Shown here one piece after another: positions 52,999 to 61,414 of a stretch of DNA of 64,000 nucleotides. The notes under the pieces are model-generated. The model was not told the DNA's origin and made no database searches. It was given only the letters and a program-made list of their open reading frames with translations. The position numbers and the translations under genes were made by a program. Every line of letters starts with the position of its first letter. Positions within the stretch are counted from its first letter, which is position 1. This DNA comes from an uncultured Halomonas sp. (GTDB lineage: Bacteria; Pseudomonadota; Gammaproteobacteria; Pseudomonadales; Halomonadaceae): assembly GCF_947500835.1 (NCBI RefSeq), contig NZ_CANMTQ010000001.1, positions 124,001-188,000 of the forward strand, in the 5' to 3' direction.

Positions 52999-54975
52999 AT
53001 GACATTGCGAAAGACGCCATGGTTGAAACATGCAAGACAGGGGCTATGCCTGCTGGCACTCTTGCTGACGACCTTACTGACAACCTCGCTGAGCCATGCC
53101 GATCAAGGCGCCACTCCTAGTTTTGAACCGCCGGACGTCATCCTGCAGGGCGTGGCGTTCGATCTTTCCATCGCCGACCTGGGTGACGCTACCGGGCCGC
53201 AGCTGCGCCTAGGCGATGAAATCATCGAACTCACCCAAGACGAAGAAGGCCAATGGCAAGCCCAAGGGGTCACCATCGACCAGGACGTCAGCCGAGTGGA
53301 ACTGCTCGACGGCGACAATCAAATGCTGGCATCCACGGAGCTTTCTGCAATTCCGGCCTGGCTGTCGTTATTGCCAGCCCTGATCGCCATCACCCTGGCG
53401 CTGGTCTTTCGCCAGGTCATCCTGGCCCTGTTCGTCGGCATCCTGATGGGGGGCTGGATTCTGCATGGCATGGATGCAAAAGCGCTGCTCGGCGCGTTTG
53501 GCGACTCGATCAACGTTCATGTGCTCGAGGCCGCCAGCGACACCTCCCATATGTCCATCGTACTGTTCTGTCTGCTCATAGGTGGCATGGTCGGCATCAT
53601 TTCTCGTAACGGTGGCACCCAGGGCATCGCCCAGCGCATCTCCCGGGTGATTCGCGGGCGCCGTCACGCCCAGACCTCCACCGCCCTGCTGGGAATGGCG
53701 ATATTCTTCGACGATTACGCCAATGCGCTGATCGTTGGCAATACCATGCGCACCATCACCGACAAGCTGGCGGTATCCCGGGCCAAGCTGGCCTATATCA
53801 TCGACAGTACCGCGGCGCCGGTTTCCACCATCGCCCTGATCAGCACCTGGATCGGCTTTCAGGTGGGCTTGATCAGCGAAGCCATGTCGAACATCCCAGG
53901 CTGGAACGAGTCCGCCTATTCGGTATTCGTCAACGCCTTGCCCTACAACGCCTACCCCATTCTGGCCCTGGCTTTCGTGTTCATGGTCACCTGGAGCGGT
54001 CGTGACTTCGGCCCCATGCTCAAGGCAGAGCGCCGCATGCTGAGCGAAGGGCTGCAGCAGACAAAGCGCAGTAGCCGCGAAGCCATCGTTGAGGAGGCGG
54101 AAATCACCACTAAGCCCGACGTCCCCATTCGCGCCTTCAATGCCATCGTGCCCATGCTGGTGCTGGCCGGGGTTACCCTGGGCGGCATCTATGCCACGGG
54201 ACTTGAAGCTTTGGGACCGGGGGAGCATGCCCTGCGGGACATCTTCGGTGAAGGGGACTCCTTCAGCGCCATGATGTGGGGGTCGCTGGCCTCCTGCGTG
54301 GTGGCGGTCATCATGACCCTGGTGCAGCGCCTGATGGGCATGACCGAAACCGGGCACTACTGGTTCGAGGGCGTCAAATCCATGCTACTGCCAATCACCA
54401 TCCTTATGATGGCCTGGGCCCTGGCCAACGTGAACGATGCCCTGCAGACCAGCGAATTCCTGGTAGCTGCGCTCGGTGAAACCCTAAGCCCCGCCTGGTT
54501 GCCCGCAGTGGTCTTCGTCCTGGCGGCGTTTACCGCCTTCGCTACCGGCTCTTCCTGGGGCGTCATGGGCATCATGATGCCCTTGGTTGTGCCGCTTGCC
54601 TGGGCGGTACTGGACATGCAGGGAATGGCGGGCACTGCGGAAGGCATGCCGATCCTGTATGCCTCGGTGGCCTCGGTGCTTGCCGGCGCGGTGTGGGGAG
54701 ATCACTGCTCGCCCCTGGCGGATACGACGCTGCTTTCCGCCCTGGCCAGCGGCTGCAACCTGGTGGAGCACGTACGCACTCAGCTTCCCTATGCACTGCT
54801 CGTCGGGATCGTCGCGCTGGTATTCGGCACCCTGAGCGTGGGTTACGGCATCAGCTGGTGGATCGGATTGGTGGTCGGCGCTGTGATACTGTTCGGCATA
54901 CTAATGACCATCGGCAAGCGTGCTCAGCCCCTTCAGTCGCAAAAAGAGACGGCGGTGGCAGAGGCAGCCGACTGA
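52999..54975 (+). CDS. NhaC-family transporter 2 with N-terminal periplasmic domain
   Basis: 658 residues. Unlike the other two NhaC-like proteins it begins with a cleavable-looking signal (GLCLLALLLTTLLTTSLSHA) and about 85 polar residues predicted to be periplasmic (DLSIADLGDATGPQLRLGDEI, quoted in part), then about 11-12 helices. The core has FFDDYANALIVGNTMR, YIIDSTAAPVSTI and GDHCSPLADTTLLSALASG. The extra domain may sense or bind substrate. It is divergent from spuC-puuC. Substrate is unknown: Na+/H+ exchange or amine/organic-ion transport. A strong terminator follows. Confidence 0.88.
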   Translation: MTLRKTPWLKHARQGLCLLALLLTTLLTTSLSHADQGATPSFEPPDVILQGVAFDLSIADLGDATGPQLRLGDEIIELTQDEEGQWQAQGVTIDQDVSRVELLDGDNQMLASTELSAIPAWLSLLPALIAITLALVFRQVILALFVGILMGGWILHGMDAKALLGAFGDSINVHVLEAASDTSHMSIVLFCLLIGGMVGIISRNGGTQGIAQRISRVIRGRRHAQTSTALLGMAIFFDDYANALIVGNTMRTITDKLAVSRAKLAYIIDSTAAPVSTIALISTWIGFQVGLISEAMSNIPGWNESAYSVFVNALPYNAYPILALAFVFMVTWSGRDFGPMLKAERRMLSEGLQQTKRSSREAIVEEAEITTKPDVPIRAFNAIVPMLVLAGVTLGGIYATGLEALGPGEHALRDIFGEGDSFSAMMWGSLASCVVAVIMTLVQRLMGMTETGHYWFEGVKSMLLPITILMMAWALANVNDALQTSEFLVAALGETLSPAWLPAVVFVLAAFTAFATGSSWGVMGIMMPLVVPLAWAVLDMQGMAGTAEGMPILYASVASVLAGAVWGDHCSPLADTTLLSALASGCNLVEHVRTQLPYALLVGIVALVFGTLSVGYGISWWIGLVVGAVILFGILMTIGKRAQPLQSQKETAVAEAAD

Positions 54976-54996
54976 TCCATTGACTCGACTGAGACG

Positions 54997-55034
54997 AAAA
55001 GCCCGTCGTTCAATTTGAACGACGGGCTTTTCTA
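54997..55034. terminator. Bidirectional terminator between NhaC-2 and puuD
   Basis: GCCCGTCGTTCAA pairs perfectly with its complement around a tiny loop, flanked by AAAA on the left and TTTTCT on the right. It sits between convergent genes. Confidence 0.92.
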
Positions 55035-55065
55035 TTTGAAGCTCGGTTTCCTGAGAACTCCCTTC

Positions 55066-55809
55066 TTAGGCGCGGGTGGCTCGCCCACACGCCTCGGCAA
55101 AGCCTCTGAACAACGCCTCGTTTATCGGATTTTCATGGGGGCGCCACTCTGGATGCCACTGCACTGCCAAGGTGAAAGCCTTGGCGTTCTCTATCGAGAA
55201 TGCCTCGACCAGACCGTCCGGCGCCCGCCCTTCTACCCGCAACCCTTTACCCAGGTGTTCGACACCCTGCTGATGCAGCGAATTGACCCGCGCAGTCGGC
55301 TGATCGAACAGACCTGCAAGCACGCCGCCCGGCTCGATGGTCAAATCATGGGCTGGCATATAATAGTTGGCACTGTCCCCTTCGGGCTCACGGTGGTCGA
55401 GCATACCCGGCACTTTCTGTACCGCCTGGTAAAGCGTACCGCCCATGGCAACGTTGATTTCCTGAAATCCACGACAGATACCCAGCAGCGGCAGGCCAAG
55501 CTCGACGGCGGCTGGAATCAGTTCAAACGCCACGGCGTCACGGTCCCGGTCATCCCGTGTATTCTCCGGGATTCGCTCGGCGCCATAGCGACACGGCTCA
55601 ACGTTGGTATAGCTACCGGTCAGCATCAGGCCATCGAGACGCTCCAGCAGAGAGATTTCCACCTCATCTTCCCAGACCGGGAGCACCACCGGCGCAAGCC
55701 CGAAATCATACAATGCGCGCAGGTATTTGTCGGTCACGATATGAGCCGGATGCCCCTCGACCTGTCGACGACAGGCGATCACTCCTACCAGCGGACGTCG
55801 TTGCATCAT
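55066..55809 (-). CDS. puuD: Gamma-glutamyl-GABA hydrolase
   Basis: 247 residues, class I glutamine amidotransferase-like (peptidase C26) fold. The nucleophile is Cys112 in LLGICRGFQEINV, and the His/Glu pair is in AVQWHPEW. It splits gamma-glutamyl-GABA to GABA and glutamate, the last step of the Puu route. The start is the ATG pair after AAAGGA; an upstream ATG at 55836 is in frame but has no such site. A copy of the shared 13-bp motif lies 39 bp upstream. Confidence 0.93.
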   Translation of the reverse strand: MMQRRPLVGVIACRRQVEGHPAHIVTDKYLRALYDFGLAPVVLPVWEDEVEISLLERLDGLMLTGSYTNVEPCRYGAERIPENTRDDRDRDAVAFELIPAAVELGLPLLGICRGFQEINVAMGGTLYQAVQKVPGMLDHREPEGDSANYYMPAHDLTIEPGGVLAGLFDQPTARVNSLHQQGVEHLGKGLRVEGRAPDGLVEAFSIENAKAFTLAVQWHPEWRPHENPINEALFRGFAEACGRATRA

Positions 55810-55847
55810 TGAGTTCCTTTTATTGAACAATTTCATGAATGGTATGG

Positions 55848-55860
55848 TTTACTCAACATA
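55848..55860 (-). promoter_or_regulatory. Candidate operator upstream of puuD
   Basis: TATGTTGAGTAAA on the minus strand, identical to the 13-mer upstream of spuC. It lies in the region shared with divergent puuA and could act on both. Confidence 0.6.
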
Positions 55861-56077
55861 GCGCCGTTAACCATGCTTGCCAAGGCCTGGAAAAAACTCT
55901 TCTTCAAACAAAAAATTTAAATCGTAATATCAATTACTTATATATAAAAAACCAAACACTATCCAAAAGTAGAAGGCTTTTTTATCGTAAAAAATTTGAC
56001 AACAATCCTTGCCAGCGCAGAATGAAACCATCGATAGTCCTCTTTGGCACACTTTTCGGCATACAAGGTACCTGCTC
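55861..56077. other. AT-rich divergent region between puuD and puuA
   Basis: No supported gene. About 120 bp (55895-56000) are very AT-rich, with runs such as TTATATATAAAAAACC, quite unlike the GC-rich genes on each side. This should carry the puuA promoter and perhaps sites for a bending or silencing protein. Confidence 0.5.
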
Positions 56078-57457
56078 ATGACGTCCGCCCCCGACACCCA
56101 CGAACCCAGCGCCTTTCTTGAAAAGCATCCCGAGGTCGAAAGCTTCGATCTTCTGATCAGCGATCTCAACGGCGTTCTGCGCGGCAAGCGTATTCCTCGG
56201 GACAATCTCCTGAAGGCATATGAGAACGGCGTCAATTTACCCGCCTCACTGTTCGCTCTCGATATCAACGGCAACACCATCGAGGAAACCGGCCTGGGGC
56301 TTGCCACCGGCGACAGCGATCGCGTATGCCGTCCGGTTCCCGGCACCTTGATGAACACCCCCTGGCTACGGGACGGCCGCCAGGCCCAACTGCTGATGAC
56401 CATGGAAGAGATCGACGGCTCGCCTTTCTTTGCCGATCCGCGCCAGGTATTGAGTCAAGTACTGTCGAATTTCACGGCACGCGGTCTCACGCCGGTGGTG
56501 GCCCTGGAGCTCGAATTCTATCTGGTGGACCGTCGTCGCGACGAACGGGGCCAGGCATTGCCCCCCTGCTCCCCAAGTACCGGTGAGCGCGCCACCCAGA
56601 GCCAGCTTTACTCGATCAGCGAACTCGATGAATACGCGGATTTCCTCGAAGAGATTCAGCAGGCGGCCATTGAGCAGTCGCTGCCCCTGGATACTGCCCT
56701 CAAGGAGTGCGCGCCGGGTCAGTTCGAGATCAACTTGATTCATTGCGACGACGCACTTCGCGCCGCAGACAGCGCAGTACTCCTCAAACGACTGATCAAG
56801 GGGGTGGCACTCAATCATGATTTCGAAGCGACCTTCATGGCCAAGCCCTACGGCAACGAGGCAGGCAACGGCGCCCATGTGCATATCAGCTTGATCGATG
56901 AAAACGGGCACAACGTCTTTGCCAGCGACGACGAGGACTTGCTGGGCACGCCGCTGCTGAAACAGGCCATCGCGGGCGTACTGGAACTGATGCCGGCCTC
57001 GATGGCGGTCCTGGCGCCGAACATCAATTCCTTCCGCCGCTTTCAGCCCAGCCTCTATGTGCCCATGACACCCTCCTGGGGCTATGACAATCGCAGCGTG
57101 GCGGTGCGCATTCCTTCAGGACCCAACGCTGCCCGGCGCATCGAGCATCGCGTGGCCGGCGCCGACGTCAACCCCTACCTACTGCTGGCAACGCTGCTGG
57201 CGTCGATACTGCATGGATTGAGCCATGAACTGACGCCGCCTGCGCCTATCGAAGGCAATGCCTACGAGCAACTCGAACCCACGCTGACCAATAGTTGGCT
57301 GAAGGCCCTGGAGCTGTTTGCAGAGAGCGATGTACTCGCGGAATCCCTGGGGCGCGGTTTTCATCGTGTGTTCCATATCAATCGCCGGGAGGAGCGCGCC
57401 CAGACCATGCAGGCAGTCAGCCCACTGGAATACGACTGGTATCTGCGCAATGTGTGA
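56078..57457 (+). CDS. puuA: Gamma-glutamylputrescine synthetase
   Basis: A 459-residue glutamine-synthetase-fold enzyme. Typical motifs are ELEFYLVDRR, KPYGNEAGNGAHVHISL (quoted in part), and WGYDNRSVAVRIP. PuuA joins glutamate to putrescine with ATP, protecting the later aldehyde. The start MTSAPDTHEP aligns with relatives; the frame is open 23 codons upstream. It is divergent from puuD and followed by the third NhaC-like gene after 220 bp. Confidence 0.92.
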   Translation: MTSAPDTHEPSAFLEKHPEVESFDLLISDLNGVLRGKRIPRDNLLKAYENGVNLPASLFALDINGNTIEETGLGLATGDSDRVCRPVPGTLMNTPWLRDGRQAQLLMTMEEIDGSPFFADPRQVLSQVLSNFTARGLTPVVALELEFYLVDRRRDERGQALPPCSPSTGERATQSQLYSISELDEYADFLEEIQQAAIEQSLPLDTALKECAPGQFEINLIHCDDALRAADSAVLLKRLIKGVALNHDFEATFMAKPYGNEAGNGAHVHISLIDENGHNVFASDDEDLLGTPLLKQAIAGVLELMPASMAVLAPNINSFRRFQPSLYVPMTPSWGYDNRSVAVRIPSGPNAARRIEHRVAGADVNPYLLLATLLASILHGLSHELTPPAPIEGNAYEQLEPTLTNSWLKALELFAESDVLAESLGRGFHRVFHINRREERAQTMQAVSPLEYDWYLRNV

Positions 57458-57606
57458 ACCAGACGAGCACCGGTTGATGCTGCCCTCAAGCGCCTGAATT
57501 TAGCTCCAACCTTTTCGCTATAAGCACCCAAGGCCGATCACGACATGATGCCCGGCCTCGGTACACCTGTGCCCAAAATAAGTCGTTCATTCCAGGGAGT
57601 GACGCA

Positions 57607-57681
57607 ATGACAACCAAAAGACCACTACCAACATTTTACCCGCTTGCTACCGACCGTCTGCGTACAGGAGCCGAACAATGA
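57607..57681 (+). CDS. 24-residue leader ORF coupled to NhaC-3
   Basis: A short frame (MTTKRPLPTFYPLATDRLRT then GAEQ) with its own ribosome site (GGGAG, about 8 bases before). Its TGA stop overlaps the transporter ATG as ATGA, so ribosomes ending here can restart on the transporter. The product is basic and Pro/Thr-rich with no membrane segment. It is a possible leader peptide or coupling ORF; it may not be made in quantity. No family is recognised. Confidence 0.5.
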   Translation: MTTKRPLPTFYPLATDRLRTGAEQ

Positions 57682-59159
57682 GCACGTCGCATCCCTTCTC
57701 ACCTTCGCTGCCCCTCGAGCGCGGGCAGCTCAAGCCACTCGCGTTGCTGGCAACCATCATTGTCATTGTTGGTGGACTGACGCTCTATCACGAACCCGAC
57801 AGCGAGTTCGGCTGGATAAGCCTGGTGCCTTCCGGCCTGGTATTGCTGGTCGCCCTGACGACCCGCCGCACCCTCGAGGCGCTGGTTACCGGGGCGCTCG
57901 CCGGACTCTTCATGTTGCAGCCGGATAACTACATCGGCGAACTGGCGGATATTTCCCTAAGCGTCATGATGGACGAGACCATTGCCTGGCTGATACTGGT
58001 CGTGGGCTTGATGGGCGGTTTCATCGGGATGCTCGAAAAAGCTGGCTGCACCCTGAGTTTCAGCCACTTCATGCAGCGCCTGGTCAAGAGTCGGCGCCAA
58101 TCACTGCTCTGGACTTCGGTGTTGGGCATGCTGATCTTCATCGACGACTATCTCAATGCCCTGGCGATATCTTCGTCGATGAAACGACTGACGGACAGCT
58201 ACAAGGTATCTCGGGAAAAACTGGCCTATATCGTGGACTCCACCGCGGCGCCGGTCTGTATCCTGGTACCGATCTCGACCTGGGCGGTCTATTTCGCCGA
58301 GCTGCTAGAGAGCAATGGCGCCACCGACGGCAACGGCATGTGGCTGTATATCGAGTCGATTCCTTATATGGTTTACGGCTGGGTCGCGCTGGGAATGGTG
58401 CTATTGGTCGCTGGCGGACTGATGCCGGATTTTGGCCCCATGAAAGCAGCCGAGGCCCGGGCCAAGGCGGGCCAGCCAATTCCCGACGACGCTCCGGATG
58501 AACCTCTGGAAGACGAGAAGGCGCCGAAAGTCCACCCCTGGATGGGGCTGTTCAACTTTCTCGCCCCCATGGTGGTGTTGATCGGCGCCAGCGCCTACTA
58601 CGATATCGACCTGTTGATGGGGACGATCGTGGCCACGCTGTTCACCCTGGTACTGTTCCTGGTCCAACGGCTAAGCACCTTCGATGCGCTGATGGATTCT
58701 ATCTTGAACGGCTTTCGTATCATGATGCTGCCCCTGGCCATCGTCGCCGCGGGCTTTGTACTGAAAGACATCAACGAGCAGCTGGGCATGACCGAGTTCA
58801 TGATCGAGACCTTGACGCCGTATTTAACCGTGGCGATCCTCCCCATGGTGGTCTTCATTTCCATGGCAGTCGTCGTTTTCGCCACCGGCTCTTCCTGGGG
58901 CGTGTTCGTGATTTCGATTCCCATCGTGATTCCCATCGCTCAGCACATGGGAGCGCCCATGCCCCTGGTGGTCGGCGCCCTGCTCTCTGCCTCGAGCTTC
59001 GGCAGCCACGCCTGCTTCTTCTCGGATTCCTCAGTACTGTCGGCCCAGGGCAGCGGCTGTCTACCCATGCAGCACGCGCTGACCCAGATCCCCTACGCAG
59101 CGCTTGGAGCCGTCGTTGCCAGCATCATCTTTTTGATACTCGGTTTCGCCATGACCTGA
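57678..59159 (+). CDS. NhaC-family Na+/H+ antiporter-like transporter 3
   Basis: 493 residues, about 11-12 helices, near in length and motifs to the transporter at 44.4 kb: MLIFIDDYLNALAISSSMKR (20 residues), YIVDSTAAPVCILV and GSHACFFSDSSVLSAQGSG. It lies downstream of puuA on the same strand and upstream of a terminator. Its start overlaps a 24-codon leader ORF. A role in amine uptake, GABA or product export, or Na+ balance is possible; none is shown by sequence alone. Confidence 0.88.
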   Translation: MSTSHPFSPSLPLERGQLKPLALLATIIVIVGGLTLYHEPDSEFGWISLVPSGLVLLVALTTRRTLEALVTGALAGLFMLQPDNYIGELADISLSVMMDETIAWLILVVGLMGGFIGMLEKAGCTLSFSHFMQRLVKSRRQSLLWTSVLGMLIFIDDYLNALAISSSMKRLTDSYKVSREKLAYIVDSTAAPVCILVPISTWAVYFAELLESNGATDGNGMWLYIESIPYMVYGWVALGMVLLVAGGLMPDFGPMKAAEARAKAGQPIPDDAPDEPLEDEKAPKVHPWMGLFNFLAPMVVLIGASAYYDIDLLMGTIVATLFTLVLFLVQRLSTFDALMDSILNGFRIMMLPLAIVAAGFVLKDINEQLGMTEFMIETLTPYLTVAILPMVVFISMAVVVFATGSSWGVFVISIPIVIPIAQHMGAPMPLVVGALLSASSFGSHACFFSDSSVLSAQGSGCLPMQHALTQIPYAALGAVVASIIFLILGFAMT

Positions 59160-59181
59160 GCAATCCAGCAGCAGGACACAA

Positions 59182-59215
59182 CGCAAAGGCCCCGTTAAAA
59201 AACGGGGCCTTTGCG
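59182..59215. terminator. Bidirectional terminator after NhaC-3
   Basis: A perfect 15-bp stem (CGCAAAGGCCCCGTT and complement) with loop AAAA. Right-hand side gives CCTTTGCG; T run is short. It separates two convergent genes. Confidence 0.8.
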
Positions 59216-59236
59216 TACCATCACTTACGCTGACTC

Positions 59237-59284
59237 ATGAACTGGCCGATTTACGAACTGGCCGACTTATGAACTGGATTGGAA
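59237..59284. repeat. 16-bp tandem repeat at the end of the glycine-zipper gene
   Basis: Units ATGAACTGGCCGATTT, ACGAACTGGCCGACTT and ATGAACTGGATTGGAA stand in line. The gene's TAA stop (minus strand) lies at the edge of the third unit, so the repeat covers the last codons and the 3' untranslated region. Confidence 0.7.
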
Positions 59285-59830
59285 ATCCCCGCCAGCAGCC
59301 TGCCACTGGGGCTTGCCATCCACCAGCGGCACTCGCTCGCCCTTGGGTGCTTCATCGAGGCGCGCATTGAAGATCTTGCCATCGATACGATACTCGATAT
59401 CGTAACCCTTGAACTGCTCCGTCGTATCCGTGACTGTCCGACAGCGTTGTTCTGTCGTGGTATAGGTATCGCCCTGCTGCATGCGCCCCTGCACCTCACG
59501 CCCGGCGAAACCGCCCGCCACGGCGCCGGCTGCGGTGGCGATCTTCTTGCCGCTGCCGCCACCAACCTGATTGCCCAGCACCCCGCCGACAATGGCGCCT
59601 ACCGCGGTACCAGCAATTCGATTGGAATCCTTGCTTGGGCGTTGGCGTGTCACCGTGACGTTATCGCACACCTCGCGAGGCGTTTCGACGGTATCGGTGA
59701 TGCGCGCGACGTTGACGATTTCGGCATACTGCGGCGTCGGACTGGCCGTCTGAACCTGATAGGCTCCAAAGGCCAGACCGCCTAGCCCCAGTACCGCAAG
59801 TGTGCTGCCGACAGCAATGGATTTACTCAT
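59267..59830 (-). CDS. Glycine-zipper 2TM-domain envelope protein
   Basis: 187 residues. An N-terminal signal or anchor (GSTLAVLGLGGLAFGAYQ) precedes a glycine-zipper segment (about 70-105: GTAVGAIVGGVLGNQVGGG then KIATAAGAVAGGFAGREVQG). Such proteins (SlyB/YcfJ-like) sit in the envelope and are often stress-induced. The C-terminal part YDIEYRIDGKIFNARLDE resembles YcfJ-type proteins. It has no evident link to polyamine use. The stop lies in a 16-bp tandem repeat. Confidence 0.85.
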   Translation of the reverse strand: MSKSIAVGSTLAVLGLGGLAFGAYQVQTASPTPQYAEIVNVARITDTVETPREVCDNVTVTRQRPSKDSNRIAGTAVGAIVGGVLGNQVGGGSGKKIATAAGAVAGGFAGREVQGRMQQGDTYTTTEQRCRTVTDTTEQFKGYDIEYRIDGKIFNARLDEAPKGERVPLVDGKPQWQAAGGDFQSSS

Positions 59831-59985
59831 GGGTCGCCTCCTCGATTCTTCTTTGTAATGCGAGTAACTCTTCTTGGTAATGCAGTAACATCAAGTCGGA
59901 GTTTACGCTGAAGAGGCGCTTAAATAAGTTTTAGAACGCTGTTTCCTTATTCTTTGTCATATCTGTTCTGCTGGCAAAAAAACGC

Positions 59986-61275
59986 TCAAGCTCCCAAGGC
60001 ATCACGGGTTCTGTAATACCAACCACCCAAGGCAGTCAGCGGTACACTCAATAAGCGTCCACCCGGGAAGGGTAAATGCGGTAGCCCGGCAAACACATCG
60101 AAGCGCTCGCTTTGCCCTTGTATGATTTCAGCAATCAAGCGCCCGGCCAGATGGGTACAGGTCACGCCATGCCCGGAATAGCCCTGGGCATAATAAACAT
60201 TGTTGTTGATGCGCCCGAACTGAGGCAGGCGGTTGAGAGTCAGCAGGAAATTGCCGCTCCAGGCATAGTCGATCTTCACTCCCTTGAGCTGCGGAAAGGT
60301 CATCTCCAGCTTGGGGCGAATGACGTTCTCGATACTACTGGGGTCCTGACCGCCGTAGCTGACGCCACCCCCATAGATCAATCGACGATCGCCGGACAGA
60401 CGATAGTAATCGAGCAGATAGTTGCAGTCCTCCACCGCACGATCGTTGGGCAATATGTCTCGCGCCTGCTCTTCGCTGAGTGGCTCGGTGGTGACGACCT
60501 GGGTACTTGCCGGCATTGACTTGCCTTCCAGAGACGGCATCAGTCCTTTCATGTAGGCATTGCCCGCCAATACCACCCGCTCGGCGATGACGCTACCCTG
60601 AGGCGTTGTAAGCCTCACCGGCTCGCCTTGAGTGATGTCCGTTACCGGCGTCTGCTCGTAAATCACACCCCCCAGGGATTCAAGGGCTGCCGCCTGACCC
60701 AGCACCAGATTGAGCGGATGCATATGGCCGCCGGAATGATCGAGCAAGGCGCCGGTATAGCGCTTGCTGCCGATCTCGCGCTGATAGGCCTGGCCTTCCA
60801 GCAACTCCAGTTGATCGTTGCCGAAGCGCTCCCAGAGCGCCTTATGCTCGATAAGCCCTTTCATCTGCTTGGCATTGCAGGCCGCGAATAGATTGCCTTC
60901 CTTGAGATCGCATTGAATGTCGTAGCGTTTGATACGCTCGCGGATAATGCGATTGCCCTCGAAGGCCATGTCGCCCAGGGCCTTCGCCGTATCGGTACCG
61001 TACTTGTCTTCGATGACGTCCATATCGCGACTGTAGCTATTGACGATCTGCCCGCCATTGCGCCCGGAGGCGCCGAAGCCGACCCGAGCCGCCTCCAGTA
61101 CCACGACCTGATGCCCTTTCTCTGCCAGATGCAGCGCTGCGGAAATGCCGGTAAAACCGGCCCCCACGACACAGACGTCGCAGCGAATCTCTTTTTGCAA
61201 CCCAGGGCGTTCAGGACCGGGATTGGCCGAGGCGGCGTAATAGGAACCTACATGAGATGTGCTAGGGGACGGCAT
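59986..61275 (-). CDS. puuB: Gamma-glutamylputrescine oxidoreductase
   Basis: A 429-residue FAD-dependent oxidoreductase of the DAO family. The dinucleotide motif is VVGAGFTGISAALHLAEKG (from about 36), followed by VVVLEA. The ending GYSGHGVTCTHLAG is typical of PuuB. It oxidises gamma-glutamylputrescine to gamma-glutamyl-gamma-aminobutyraldehyde, ammonia and hydrogen peroxide. Upstream, 26 bp before the ATG, is a copy of the shared motif. Confidence 0.92.
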   Translation of the reverse strand: MPSPSTSHVGSYYAASANPGPERPGLQKEIRCDVCVVGAGFTGISAALHLAEKGHQVVVLEAARVGFGASGRNGGQIVNSYSRDMDVIEDKYGTDTAKALGDMAFEGNRIIRERIKRYDIQCDLKEGNLFAACNAKQMKGLIEHKALWERFGNDQLELLEGQAYQREIGSKRYTGALLDHSGGHMHPLNLVLGQAAALESLGGVIYEQTPVTDITQGEPVRLTTPQGSVIAERVVLAGNAYMKGLMPSLEGKSMPASTQVVTTEPLSEEQARDILPNDRAVEDCNYLLDYYRLSGDRRLIYGGGVSYGGQDPSSIENVIRPKLEMTFPQLKGVKIDYAWSGNFLLTLNRLPQFGRINNNVYYAQGYSGHGVTCTHLAGRLIAEIIQGQSERFDVFAGLPHLPFPGGRLLSVPLTALGGWYYRTRDALGA

Positions 61276-61300
61276 CGACGTTCTCCAGATAAGCGTTTCT

Positions 61301-61315
61301 TTTATTCAACGTATA
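61301..61315 (-). promoter_or_regulatory. Candidate operator upstream of puuB
   Basis: TACGTTGAATAAA on the minus strand (61313-61301) matches the spuC and puuD copies at 11 of 13 bases and shares the extra TATA flank with the spuC copy. Confidence 0.58.
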
Positions 61316-61414
61316 GCCGTGATAGTACGCCACTTGGACCAAGCCTCTCAAGCAAGTGGTACTTTATTTAAAACACTTGGAGTCACGGAATCTGTCGAAG
61401 TCGCTTCTTTCCCG

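Noticed and set aside
53368..54357. Long minus-strand frame opposite the second NhaC gene (329 codons)
   Set aside because: Low-complexity His/Gly/Gln-rich translation, a mirror of hydrophobic membrane codons.
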